The translations under genes and the position numbers were made by a program. Below, in pieces: positions 1 through 7,276 of a DNA stretch of 63,885 bases; the stretch's first letter is position 1, and every line of letters starts with the position of its first letter. The notes beneath the pieces are model-generated. The model saw only the letters and a program-made list of their open reading frames with translations. It did no database searches and was not told the origin of the DNA. The DNA lies in NCBI GenBank assembly GCA_012959525.1, contig DUDB01000075.1, positions 1-63,885 on the forward strand, written 5' to 3'. The stretch is from Planctomycetota bacterium (GTDB lineage: Bacteria > Planctomycetota > UBA1135 > GCA-002686595).

Positions 1-2
1 GG

Positions 3-146
3 GGTTTGAGCGAACTCCAACAAGCCTCGCCCGTGAACTCTGAGGCAAATGTGAGGCAAATCTCAGAGGTGGTTGTGACTGACATCAAGCCTCCAACCTC
101 AGCGGAGAACTTCGCGTTGATGGGACTCCTTCAGAGCTGGTTGTAG
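3..146 (+). CDS. C-terminal end of a possible gene cut by the left edge
   Basis: The third forward frame is open from the window edge to a TAG at 144-146, about 47 residues ending in LLQSWL, while the other two forward frames hit TGA codons early. This is compatible with the tail of a gene that starts outside the window and converges on the small gene at 332-631. No domain can be recognised in so short a piece, and the reading is based only on the open frame and a reasonable amino-acid mix. It could be a chance open frame. Confidence 0.3.
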   Translation, partial: GLSELQQASPVNSEANVRQISEVVVTDIKPPTSAENFALMGLLQSWL

Positions 147-331
147 CTAGGTGAAGGGAGTATCTGGACCAGCCCCAATGGTACATCGAGAAGCGAATGC
201 CGGGCGACTCCGCCCTCCCAACGCAACAATGGAGCCGATCTTCGTCCCAGAGGTTGAGATTCGAAACATCGCGGTCAGCGTTATCAGGCAGATCCGATCG
301 TGCCGGCTGGAGGCCTCATTTTCAGCCCTAG

Positions 332-631
332 TTAATCGTCAAGATCGGGGGCGTCCGTCATCGGAAGGCCCTGCCCTCGGCGCTCCTTGAAAGACGGGTG
401 CAGGTAATTGAAGAGCTCACGGTGCATTGCTGCGTCTTCAACAAGAAGGTTGTATGCCCTAGCGACTTTGTCCATCGCATTGCGCGTCAACTGTCGCCCC
501 TTCATCGCCCTGCTGACCATCTTGTGAGTGATTTGGTCCGGCGAAATCCGGACAAGGTCTGCAGGTTTCAGACCCCTCTCCTCCATTAATCCAGAGAGGG
601 GCTGAAGGCCATGGTCGCGTTGGTCGTTCAT
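332..631 (-). CDS. Small HTH-like DNA-binding protein (hypothetical)
   Basis: A 99-residue protein starting at MNDQRDHGLQ. A longer in-frame start exists upstream but would overlap the preceding gene heavily, so the start 31 nt after that gene's stop is preferred. Residues about 12-60 (LMEERGLKPADLVRIS, then KMVSRAMKGRQL) look like the two helices of an XRE/Cro-type helix-turn-helix, and the tail is acidic. It follows the putative degenerate peptidase at 663-1862 on the same strand and is probably cotranscribed with it. No clear Shine-Dalgarno is visible. The DNA-binding role is inferred from the helix pattern only. Confidence 0.6.
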   Translation of the reverse strand: MNDQRDHGLQPLSGLMEERGLKPADLVRISPDQITHKMVSRAMKGRQLTRNAMDKVARAYNLLVEDAAMHRELFNYLHPSFKERRGQGLPMTDAPDLDD

Positions 632-662
632 TCTTATTCGTTGTTGATGGGTTTCGAGTGCG

Positions 663-1862
663 TCAGCGCTTCTTGTAGACCTTCTTGACCCACTTGGACC
701 AGGCTTCATCGAACTCGGTTGGGGCAAGATCGAAGTGGGCTTGTAAGGCCTGGGCCTGAGTCTTGCGGCTACCGGCAGCATCCTGCTGCTGGCCCGCGCA
801 GACCGCATTAAGGAAGGCTGCGCGATTCCCTTTGCACTCATCGAGCAGGTACTCGAGCTTGGACCAGACGATCATGTGGTCGCGCAGCTTGAGCTCATCC
901 GAAGCCTGCCAACCGAACATGTCCGAGGCGCTGACAAAAAAGTCGTTCTTGACCAAGTTGAGTACGCGCGGCGCCCACTTCCAGGCGTCCTCGTCGCCGG
1001 TAGCGCCCGACATGGTGCCCGATAACTCCACCCAGCGAGCATCGGCCGCACGCACGTAGCGGTGGGCCAATCCGTATCGCATCCAACGCGGGGCGGTGTG
1101 CCGATTGTGGAGGTAGTTATCCAAGAGGTTCGCGGTCAGGCTGCCAATCACATGCACGTGCAGGAACGTATCGAAGGGCAACTCCAAGTTGTCCCCCGAC
1201 CAGCCACTGGCGATATCCTCGGCGTTCAGTCCGAGAAACACGCCCCCGTCGTCGCCCGTGCCCCAGCGCCAGGAGGGTGCCGGATCCCGGTCGTACTCTG
1301 CTCGAATGTAGCGGCCCAGCTCACTCTTGCGCTGGCAGAGCAGCAGAAGAAACTTGTCGTCCACGCCCAAGAACGCGCCCTTGTCCTCGAAGTCCGCGGG
1401 TTCTAGATCGAAGTCCTCTTGGAACTGACTGTAGAGATCCTCGGCACGCTGAGCGTAAAGGTGCAACCGCAACCAGGGGTCCAGTTCCTTCTTGGGCAAC
1501 CTCACCCGGCCTAACTTCTTCTTGAGACGCGCGAGCTCCCCGCGGATCTTTTCCTTCTCCACACGATCGGTCCCGGGTTTGTAGGTACCCAGGGTGGACC
1601 CGATGCGGAAATGGGCCGTCTCCACCCACAGGGCGGGCGGGTTCCCCAGGGTCTCGCACACTTCCCCGGTGAACGTACTCTTGGCCCACAAGAATGGCCC
1701 AAACATCACATAGCCCAGCTTCGCCATGCGCTCGGGGTCGCCCTTGGTGTAAGGATCGACCTCTTCAAAGACCTCCATCCCACCCTGGGACCAAGTAGCA
1801 GGTGAACACAGGACCAAGACGATCACAGAGAGCGCGCGAGTAATGTGGATCCAGTGGCCCAT
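663..1862 (-). CDS. Secreted protein resembling a gluzincin metallopeptidase that lost its zinc site
   Basis: A 399-residue protein with an N-terminal signal peptide (hydrophobic residues about 9-20, likely cleaved near A22-S25). Its layout recalls peptidase-MA/DUF1570-type planctomycete proteins: an early segment with AHFRIGS (about 83-89), a helical middle, then a would-be zinc helix near 235-241 and PRWMRYGLAHRY near 258-269. In active relatives these read HExxH and P-W-x-x-EGLA. Here the first is HVHVIGS and the glutamate before GLA is Tyr263, so the zinc ligands and catalytic Glu appear absent. It may therefore bind rather than cut its target. Family placement is tentative. The small HTH-like gene lies 31 nt downstream. 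Confidence 0.6.
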   Translation of the reverse strand: MGHWIHITRALSVIVLVLCSPATWSQGGMEVFEEVDPYTKGDPERMAKLGYVMFGPFLWAKSTFTGEVCETLGNPPALWVETAHFRIGSTLGTYKPGTDRVEKEKIRGELARLKKKLGRVRLPKKELDPWLRLHLYAQRAEDLYSQFQEDFDLEPADFEDKGAFLGVDDKFLLLLCQRKSELGRYIRAEYDRDPAPSWRWGTGDDGGVFLGLNAEDIASGWSGDNLELPFDTFLHVHVIGSLTANLLDNYLHNRHTAPRWMRYGLAHRYVRAADARWVELSGTMSGATGDEDAWKWAPRVLNLVKNDFFVSASDMFGWQASDELKLRDHMIVWSKLEYLLDECKGNRAAFLNAVCAGQQQDAAGSRKTQAQALQAHFDLAPTEFDEAWSKWVKKVYKKR

Positions 1863-1942
1863 GAGTCTTGATTCAATGCCAGTGGGCGCCCGGCATGGTG
1901 ATACCGGCCGCCCACGTAGGCTCTATCTTGCGTGAATGAAAT

Positions 1943-2698
1943 TCAGCGGGTGGCCTTGGCCTTCTTTTCCTTCAGGTCCAGAGCCAGCGCCTTGGCAGCC
2001 TGCTCGTGCAGATCATCGCGGTCGGCCTCCGTTTCGGTTTTGGACTTGCCGATCTTGCGCAGACCCTTCGAGTCGGGGCCGTCCTCTTCAAGGACGTCGT
2101 CGTAGCGGGAATTGAGTTGGCGCAGCCGTTCGTCGACAACATCCAACTTATCAAGGATCTTGGCTATCGACTTCAAACGGGAATCCGGCTTGCTCTTGTA
2201 TTCCTTGCCGATCAGCTTGCGCAACGACTTCCACAACGCCGAACGTGAAGTCTGAGACTCCAGCGGATCGTGGTTCGCGCCATCCACGGAACACACAAAG
2301 AGGTGCTCGGGTTTTTTCTGCACGAAAAGGTTATGGAACGGGTGATTCTCTTCCAGCACATCAGCCGGGAGCTTCACGCAGTGAAACCAGGAAGCAATAA
2401 GGAAGGTCTTCTCGTTGTCGATGCCACCTTTGAGCAAAGCCTCATCGGTACCATTGCAGACCGTGCACTCACGCAGCACGAGCAGGGGACGCGGATCGTT
2501 CCCAGCGATGAAGGCCAAGGCCTCCTCGCGAGTTAGGGCCCGGCGCACCACCTTGGCTGAAGTGCCCTTGGAGGCTTTCTTCTGCTCCACTTTGAAGACG
2601 GGGTAATCCCACTCCATTTTTAGGTAGGAGCGGGCGCTCTGGCCGCGCACTACCGTGGGGATGGACATGCCACCCGTGGAGGCGATGGTGACGGGCAT
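1943..2698 (-). CDS. Thioredoxin-like protein, body of a gene separated from its signal peptide
   Basis: A 251-residue reading frame starting at MPVTIAST. The core RPLLVLRECTVCNGTDEAL (about residues 69-87) contains a CxxC pair after a short beta-strand, as in thioredoxin-fold proteins, and is followed by the FLIASWFHC strand. The C-terminal third is charged and helical and ends in lysines. The same frame continues upstream to an ATG at 2818 encoding a good signal peptide, but two adjacent TGA codons at 2729-2734 interrupt it. Translation from 2698 would give a cytoplasmic protein without export signal. It may be a recent pseudogene, a sequencing or assembly error, or a readthrough case. The redox role is inferred from the fold motif only. 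Confidence 0.6.
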   Translation of the reverse strand: MPVTIASTGGMSIPTVVRGQSARSYLKMEWDYPVFKVEQKKASKGTSAKVVRRALTREEALAFIAGNDPRPLLVLRECTVCNGTDEALLKGGIDNEKTFLIASWFHCVKLPADVLEENHPFHNLFVQKKPEHLFVCSVDGANHDPLESQTSRSALWKSLRKLIGKEYKSKPDSRLKSIAKILDKLDVVDERLRQLNSRYDDVLEEDGPDSKGLRKIGKSKTETEADRDDLHEQAAKALALDLKEKKAKATR

Positions 2699-2731
2699 GG
2701 GGGCTGCACCAGCCCCGGCAGAACCGTTTCA

Positions 2732-2818
2732 TCAGCCAGGCACGGCCCCGGCGGGAGCGCCCAGCATGGCAAGGGAAGCAACGGTCAGGCCACTGGCCAA
2801 GAGAATCTGGATCTTCAT
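2732..2818 (-). pseudogene. Orphaned signal peptide ending in tandem in-frame TGA
   Basis: From ATG at 2818 the frame encodes a textbook signal peptide (MKIQILLASG, then a hydrophobic core and small residues, APAGAVPG) of 28 residues. It then meets TGA TGA and resumes in the same frame with NGSAGAGAAP, running without another stop into the thioredoxin-like body. The hydrophobic core and the Gly/Ala-rich linker are what a secreted form of the downstream protein would have. No Shine-Dalgarno precedes this ATG. Confidence 0.55.
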
Positions 2819-2992
2819 GAAATGTCGAGGGGGAGGAGGAGGCGTCCTGGAGTGTGGGTCTCGAGCAGCGCGGGAATCACGCCACCGATAAAAGATACTC
2901 CCCTTGTCCAACGGCGTAACTAAGAAAGGGCGTGGGAATGCGCCGAAGACCTCTACGGTACCTGTGGAGAAGCTGTGGGGACTGCACAGGCC

Positions 2993-4297
2993 TCAGGCCA
3001 AGCGTTCCAGCCCCCTCTTCAACGCGGCCACGAGCTGGTCGATCTCCGCCTCGCCCATGGAGGTCGACAGAGCGGCGGTGCATGTATTGATCATGATCAG
3101 GCCCTCGTCAAAGAGGTGGTCGAGCAGGATCTTGAGTTGCCGGTCCTCCTCAGATGAGAGGTAGCACTCGCGGTAGTTGAGGGGCGGGTGTTCTTTCAGG
3201 TGCAAGCGGAACATGGACCCGCCACCGGTGACGCAAGCTCGGTGTCCACCGGCACTAATCACCTCCTCGATAGCCGTCATGGCGCGCTGCGCGAGGGCAT
3301 TCACCCGGGCCACGGCCTCCTCATCGAACAGACGCATGGCAGAAAGACCCGCCGTCATAGTGATGGGGTTGGCCGAAAAAGTCCCTGAGTGGGGAAAGAG
3401 GACGCGATCCGCGAGGGGATTCATCACGTCCATCACGTCCGTGCGACCGGCAATCGCCCCCACCGGGAATCCGCCACCGATGGCCTTGCCCAGCGCCGTC
3501 AGGTCGGGTGTGCAATCGAACCACGTTTGCGCTCCGCCGAATTCGCAGCGGAACGTGATCACTTCATCGAACACCAACAAGGCCCCGTTGGCCGAGGTCC
3601 ATTTGCGCATGGCCTCGATGAAATCGGCGTTCGCGGGTCGCAGCCCCACGCGGTGCGGCATGGGATCGAGCAACACGCAGGCCAAGTCATCCGCATGGCG
3701 ATCCAGGATGGCGATGGCCCGCTCCGGATCGTTGTAGGGCACGATCACCACGTCCGCCAAAGCCGCCTCGGGCGTGCCCTGGGCCACGGGCACGCTGGCT
3801 GGTGCATCCACCTCGCCCCAGTTAGATGGTGAAGCGGTCTGGCTGGCCTCCGCGTAATCATATTGTCCGTGGTAGGCGCCTTCGGCCTTGGCGATCTTGG
3901 GGCGTGAAGTGAAAGCGCGCGCTGCCTTCAGGGCCCCCATCACCGCCTCGGTTCCCGAATTCACGAAGCGGAGCTTCTCGAAGCCCAGGTTGCGGGTGCA
4001 GAGATACTCGGCGTACTCGAGCTCTACCTCGGTTGCCATGGTGCAAGCCGACCCTCTGGCCAGCTGCTCGACCACGGCCGAAACAACCGCCGGGTGGGCG
4101 TGCCCGTGGATGAGGGAGGCCATGTTGTTGGAGAAATCCAGGCGCTTCACGCCCTCCACATCGGTGATGTGGCAGCCGGAGGCCGAGGCCATGTAGGCCG
4201 GGTGCGGATCGCGCAGAACGGTGTTACGGCTGACGCCCCCGGGCAGGACCTTGAGGGCGCGCTCGTACAGGGCCGCGCTCTTGGAGTTGGAGCCCAT
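2993..4297 (-). CDS. Class III (HemL-like) aminotransferase, probable beta-amino-acid aminotransferase
   Basis: A 434-residue PLP enzyme of the glutamate-1-semialdehyde aminomutase/class III aminotransferase family. Visible landmarks are LPGGVSR (18-24), SGTEAVMGALKAAR (114-127), the PLP-pyridine Asp in DEVITFR (244-250) and the Schiff-base lysine in LGKAIGGGFPVG (Lys271). It is the last gene of an operon with a radical-SAM aminomutase and both CoA-transferase subunits, starting 3 nt after the B subunit stops. A true HemL would be expected near heme genes, and none are here. Known beta-phenylalanine aminotransferases are HemL-like, so I infer that it converts a beta-amino acid to a 3-oxoacid. 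GSA aminomutase remains an alternative. Confidence 0.85.
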   Translation of the reverse strand: MGSNSKSAALYERALKVLPGGVSRNTVLRDPHPAYMASASGCHITDVEGVKRLDFSNNMASLIHGHAHPAVVSAVVEQLARGSACTMATEVELEYAEYLCTRNLGFEKLRFVNSGTEAVMGALKAARAFTSRPKIAKAEGAYHGQYDYAEASQTASPSNWGEVDAPASVPVAQGTPEAALADVVIVPYNDPERAIAILDRHADDLACVLLDPMPHRVGLRPANADFIEAMRKWTSANGALLVFDEVITFRCEFGGAQTWFDCTPDLTALGKAIGGGFPVGAIAGRTDVMDVMNPLADRVLFPHSGTFSANPITMTAGLSAMRLFDEEAVARVNALAQRAMTAIEEVISAGGHRACVTGGGSMFRLHLKEHPPLNYRECYLSSEEDRQLKILLDHLFDEGLIMINTCTAALSTSMGEAEIDQLVAALKRGLERLA

Positions 4298-4300
4298 GGG

Positions 4301-4975
4301 TCAGGTACCCGACAGGGTCGAGCGATCGAGCAGCTTCGCACCCGTCCGCTCCTGGACGTAGTCGAAGTCCACGCCTGGACTCAACTCCAACACCTGGAAG
4401 CCAGCAGGCGTGACGTCGATGACGGCGAGATCGGTGTAGATCCGATTGACGACCCCGGCACCGGTCAGGGGGAAGGTGCAACTCTCGATCAACTTAGGCT
4501 CACCCTTCTTGGTGCAGTGCTGGGTAATGACGTAGACCAACTTCACGCCGGCTACGAGATCCATCGCGCCTCCCACGGCGGGGATGGCATCCGGCCCTCC
4601 GGTGGACCAGTTGGCCAGGTCGCCGCCCTCAGAAACCTGCAAGGCGCCAAGCACACACAGATCGATGTGCCCACCGCGAATCATCGCGAAGCTGTCAGCG
4701 TGGTGAAAATAGGCGGCACCTGGAAGGGCCGTCACCTGGCGCTTGCCGGCATTGATCAACTCGGGCTCGCCTTGTCCCTCCTCGGGCGAGGGGCCCATGC
4801 CGAGCAGGCCGTTCTCGGTGTGGTAGATGAACTCGCGACCCTCGGGAACAAACTTGGTGATGAGCTCGGGGATGCCGATGCCGAGGTTGACGTAGGCCCC
4901 GTCCGGAATGTCCGCGGCCACACGCTGGGCCATCTCGTCGCGGGTGAGGCCCACGGTGGGTTCCGGTGAGCTCAC
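4301..4975 (-). CDS. scoB: 3-oxoacid CoA-transferase, subunit B
   Basis: A 224-residue beta subunit of a family I CoA-transferase (AtoA/ScoB type). The catalytic glutamate lies in ENGLLGMGP (Glu54). NLGIGIPE (30-37) and the later GGAMDLVAG and TDLAVIDV segments are also typical. It starts at a GTG whose last bases overlap the TGA of the A subunit (GTGA at 4972-4975), which indicates translational coupling. With the A subunit it would move CoA from an acyl-CoA donor to a 3-oxoacid. In this operon the likely acceptor is the 3-oxoacid made by the aminotransferase encoded just downstream. Confidence 0.9.
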   Translation of the reverse strand: MSSPEPTVGLTRDEMAQRVAADIPDGAYVNLGIGIPELITKFVPEGREFIYHTENGLLGMGPSPEEGQGEPELINAGKRQVTALPGAAYFHHADSFAMIRGGHIDLCVLGALQVSEGGDLANWSTGGPDAIPAVGGAMDLVAGVKLVYVITQHCTKKGEPKLIESCTFPLTGAGVVNRIYTDLAVIDVTPAGFQVLELSPGVDFDYVQERTGAKLLDRSTLSGT

Positions 4976-5682
4976 GGGTAGGACACCCCTTGCCGTACCA
5001 GGTCGGACTCGTGGGCGGGGTCCGGCACCAGAACAACGCGCTGAACGAAGATCCCCGGGGTAATCACGGCCTCGGGATCCATGTTTCCTGCGGGCACGCA
5101 CTCCGCGACCTGCACTGTGGTGGTCCTCGCGGCCATGGCCATCAGAGGACTGAAATTCCGCGCAGTCTTGTTGTAGATGACGTTGCCGTAGCGGTCTGCA
5201 CACTTGCCCTTGATCAGGGCGAAGTCCGCACACAGGCCATGCTCTAGGACGTAGTCGATCCCATTAAAGGTGCGTTGCTCTTTACCCTCTGCGAGGGGCG
5301 TTCCCACCGAGGCTGGCGTGTAGAACCCGGGGACACCCGCCCCACCGGCCCGGATGCGCTCGGCCAGCGTGCCCTGGGGCACGAGCTCCAGCTCGATCTT
5401 GCCCGACCGATAGAGGTCGGGGAACACGGTCGAGTTCATGGAGCGCGGATAGGAACAGATCATCTTGGCGACGCAGCCCGCCTTGATGAGGGCGGCGAGG
5501 CCAACCTCTCCGCTACCTGTGTTGTTGTTGATGACCGTCAAGTCCTTGACACCATGGTCAATCAGTGCATGGATCAACTCTATGGGGCTTCCAGCTTCAC
5601 CGAAACCGCCGACCATCACGGTCGCGCCATCGGTAATGTCCCCGACGGCGATGGCCAGATCTTCGACGGTCTTGTCAATCAT
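4972..5682 (-). CDS. scoA: 3-oxoacid CoA-transferase, subunit A
   Basis: A 236-residue alpha subunit of a family I CoA-transferase (AtoD/ScoA type). The glycine-rich motif GGFGEAGSP lies at residues 25-33, and NNNTGSGEVGLAAL and the KGKCADRYGN segment match the family. It begins 24 nt after the aminomutase stop and its own stop overlaps the GTG start of subunit B. The full-length pair suggests an active heterodimeric enzyme for 3-oxoacids such as acetoacetate or a substituted 3-oxohexanoate. The exact substrate cannot be read from sequence. Confidence 0.92.
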   Translation of the reverse strand: MIDKTVEDLAIAVGDITDGATVMVGGFGEAGSPIELIHALIDHGVKDLTVINNNTGSGEVGLAALIKAGCVAKMICSYPRSMNSTVFPDLYRSGKIELELVPQGTLAERIRAGGAGVPGFYTPASVGTPLAEGKEQRTFNGIDYVLEHGLCADFALIKGKCADRYGNVIYNKTARNFSPLMAMAARTTTVQVAECVPAGNMDPEAVITPGIFVQRVVLVPDPAHESDLVRQGVSYP

Positions 5683-5706
5683 GATGTCCTGAGTGCGGCT
5701 GAGCGA

Positions 5707-7161
5707 TTAGTGGGCATCCTCTAACTCATGGACACTGGGTTCCAAGCTGCTCGGGGCTTCCAACCGGCCATAGTTAAACAGCCCGGCTTCATCGACTATG
5801 ACTCTATCGTCGTAACCGTCAAACCAGATGGCATCCGGATTGCGCCGAACAATGCAGATCTTGCCGCGCTCTTCGGCCCCGGCGGCACTACGTATCAACT
5901 TGAAGATGACCACGCCGTCCTCCGTTCCTTCCACGCCCGGAATGGGCCCTTCAGTGACGGCAACGACCTCCGTCTTGCCCTTGTAGTGAGTGATCGACAG
6001 GCGTGCGTGAGCTTCGACACCGGAGAGGCCCTTTTGGGACTCATTCAGGATCCGCCAGGCTTCCTCGATCGGCACGTTGAAGGCCTTGTGAGCGATAATG
6101 TCTCGGCCGCAGAAGAAGTAGTGGTTCTCGGCACCCACGCGCTTCAAGGCACGCTGCATGATGCGCAGGGCGTCCGGGTCATTGTTGACGCCGCGGATGA
6201 TGGGCGACTGGTTCTCGACGCGCAGCCAACCCCGCGAGACAACGCCTTCCATGGCGCGCTGGGCAGCGGGCTGCCACTTGAGCACTCCGGTATCTTCCTC
6301 CACGTAGTTGCCATCATCGTCCATGAGGAGGAACTCGTCCGGATGATTGAAGTGAATCATCATGCGCACGCTCACGTGCGGCCAGGTCTCGTGGAACAGG
6401 TCCATCATCGACAGAAACGTGTCGTCGAAGCGATCGGGGAAGAAGGCCATCTCCTTTGTGCCGATGCGTATAGCCTCGACTCCAGCTTCGGCCAAGGCCC
6501 CCAGCCAGATGGCTATCTTTGCGTTCGAGAGAACCATGGGGTCGCCGCCCGAGAGAAGAATCTCGCGCAGTTTCTCCCGGCCGGTTTCGGGGTGACGCCC
6601 ACCGTTATCAGCTACGATTTTGTTGTGGTGCCGCATGTAGTCGGTCACGTCCCCCACCTGCGCCATGCCCTTCTTGGCCACCGTGCCGTCCTGGCGCTCG
6701 ATTTCCTTGCGACTGATCAGCTCCTCTCGATAGCAGAATCGGCAGTGAGCGGAGCAGGTCGAGACGACGTACATCAGACCCATCTCGTACTTGTGCAGCA
6801 GACCTTCGACCGGGCTGTAGTCCATCTGGTGGCCCGGATCTTCCGACCCCACCAGGTTCTCGGTCTCTTCGGGGGTCGCCTTGACCAGGTCTCGAATGGG
6901 CCGACTCTTCTGTGCCAGATCGAAGTAGTGACGGGTCATCTTGACCGGCATGCGAGCTTCCACATCACGCTCCGTGCCCTGCAGTTGGCTCAACACGTCG
7001 AGCTCGTCATTGCTGTAGAAGTCCTGCACTTCATCGGACACACGGCCCTCGATGAAGGGCTTGAGCCCGTTGATGCTCATGCGCTCATAGCGAGGGCTCT
7101 CGACCTGATCGAGGAAGGCCTGCTCGCGAGCTGAAGGGACGTACTTCTCGGAGTTGCTCAT
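5707..7161 (-). CDS. KamA-family radical SAM amino-acid 2,3-aminomutase
   Basis: A 484-residue protein counted from MSNSEKYVPS. An in-frame ATG at 7239 would add 26 residues that look non-conserved. The radical-SAM cluster motif is CSAHCRFC (Cys136, Cys140, Cys143), followed by SGGDP (204-208) and NQSPIIRGVNND (317-328), all as in lysine 2,3-aminomutase. The glycine-rich PGGGGK that carries the PLP lysine in classical lysine aminomutase is not present. The equivalent region reads RLSITHYKGKTEVV (387-400), so the PLP lysine is probably Lys394 or Lys396. It heads the operon with scoA, scoB and the aminotransferase. It should shift an alpha-amino group to the beta position. Whether the substrate is lysine, glutamate or another amino acid is open. 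Confidence 0.85.
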   Translation of the reverse strand: MSNSEKYVPSAREQAFLDQVESPRYERMSINGLKPFIEGRVSDEVQDFYSNDELDVLSQLQGTERDVEARMPVKMTRHYFDLAQKSRPIRDLVKATPEETENLVGSEDPGHQMDYSPVEGLLHKYEMGLMYVVSTCSAHCRFCYREELISRKEIERQDGTVAKKGMAQVGDVTDYMRHHNKIVADNGGRHPETGREKLREILLSGGDPMVLSNAKIAIWLGALAEAGVEAIRIGTKEMAFFPDRFDDTFLSMMDLFHETWPHVSVRMMIHFNHPDEFLLMDDDGNYVEEDTGVLKWQPAAQRAMEGVVSRGWLRVENQSPIIRGVNNDPDALRIMQRALKRVGAENHYFFCGRDIIAHKAFNVPIEEAWRILNESQKGLSGVEAHARLSITHYKGKTEVVAVTEGPIPGVEGTEDGVVIFKLIRSAAGAEERGKICIVRRNPDAIWFDGYDDRVIVDEAGLFNYGRLEAPSSLEPSVHELEDAH

Positions 7162-7260
7162 GGGTTCAATCCAGCCTACCCCGGGAGGACCGGCATGATT
7201 CGCCAGCCTAGGCCCGGGCAGGGACGAATTGTAACGCATTCGACATTAGCGCGCACCGTG

Positions 7261-7276
7261 ATGTACTATTATGTAC
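7261..7276. promoter_or_regulatory. Candidate operator in the aminomutase/regulator intergenic region
   Basis: ATGTAC occurs twice with four bases between (ATGTAC-TATT-ATGTAC). The inner GTAC-N6-GTAC is also symmetric. The site lies between the divergent aminomutase operon and the RpiR-type regulator, immediately before or at the regulator start, where an autoregulatory operator would be expected. No other copy was noticed nearby, and binding is unproven. Confidence 0.35.

Noticed and set aside
38..68. Hairpin CTCTGAG/CTCAGAG enclosing a TGAGGCAAAT direct repeat
   Set aside because: The stem is only seven pairs with a 17-base loop and no T-run, and it lies inside the possible coding tail at the left edge.
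2993..4297. Annotation as glutamate-1-semialdehyde aminomutase for heme synthesis
   Set aside because: The family match is real, but the operon has no heme genes and does contain an aminomutase and CoA-transferase, so catabolic use is more likely.
5728..7134. A 468-codon open frame on the plus strand
   Set aside because: It is antisense to the radical-SAM aminomutase, whose motifs are unambiguous.
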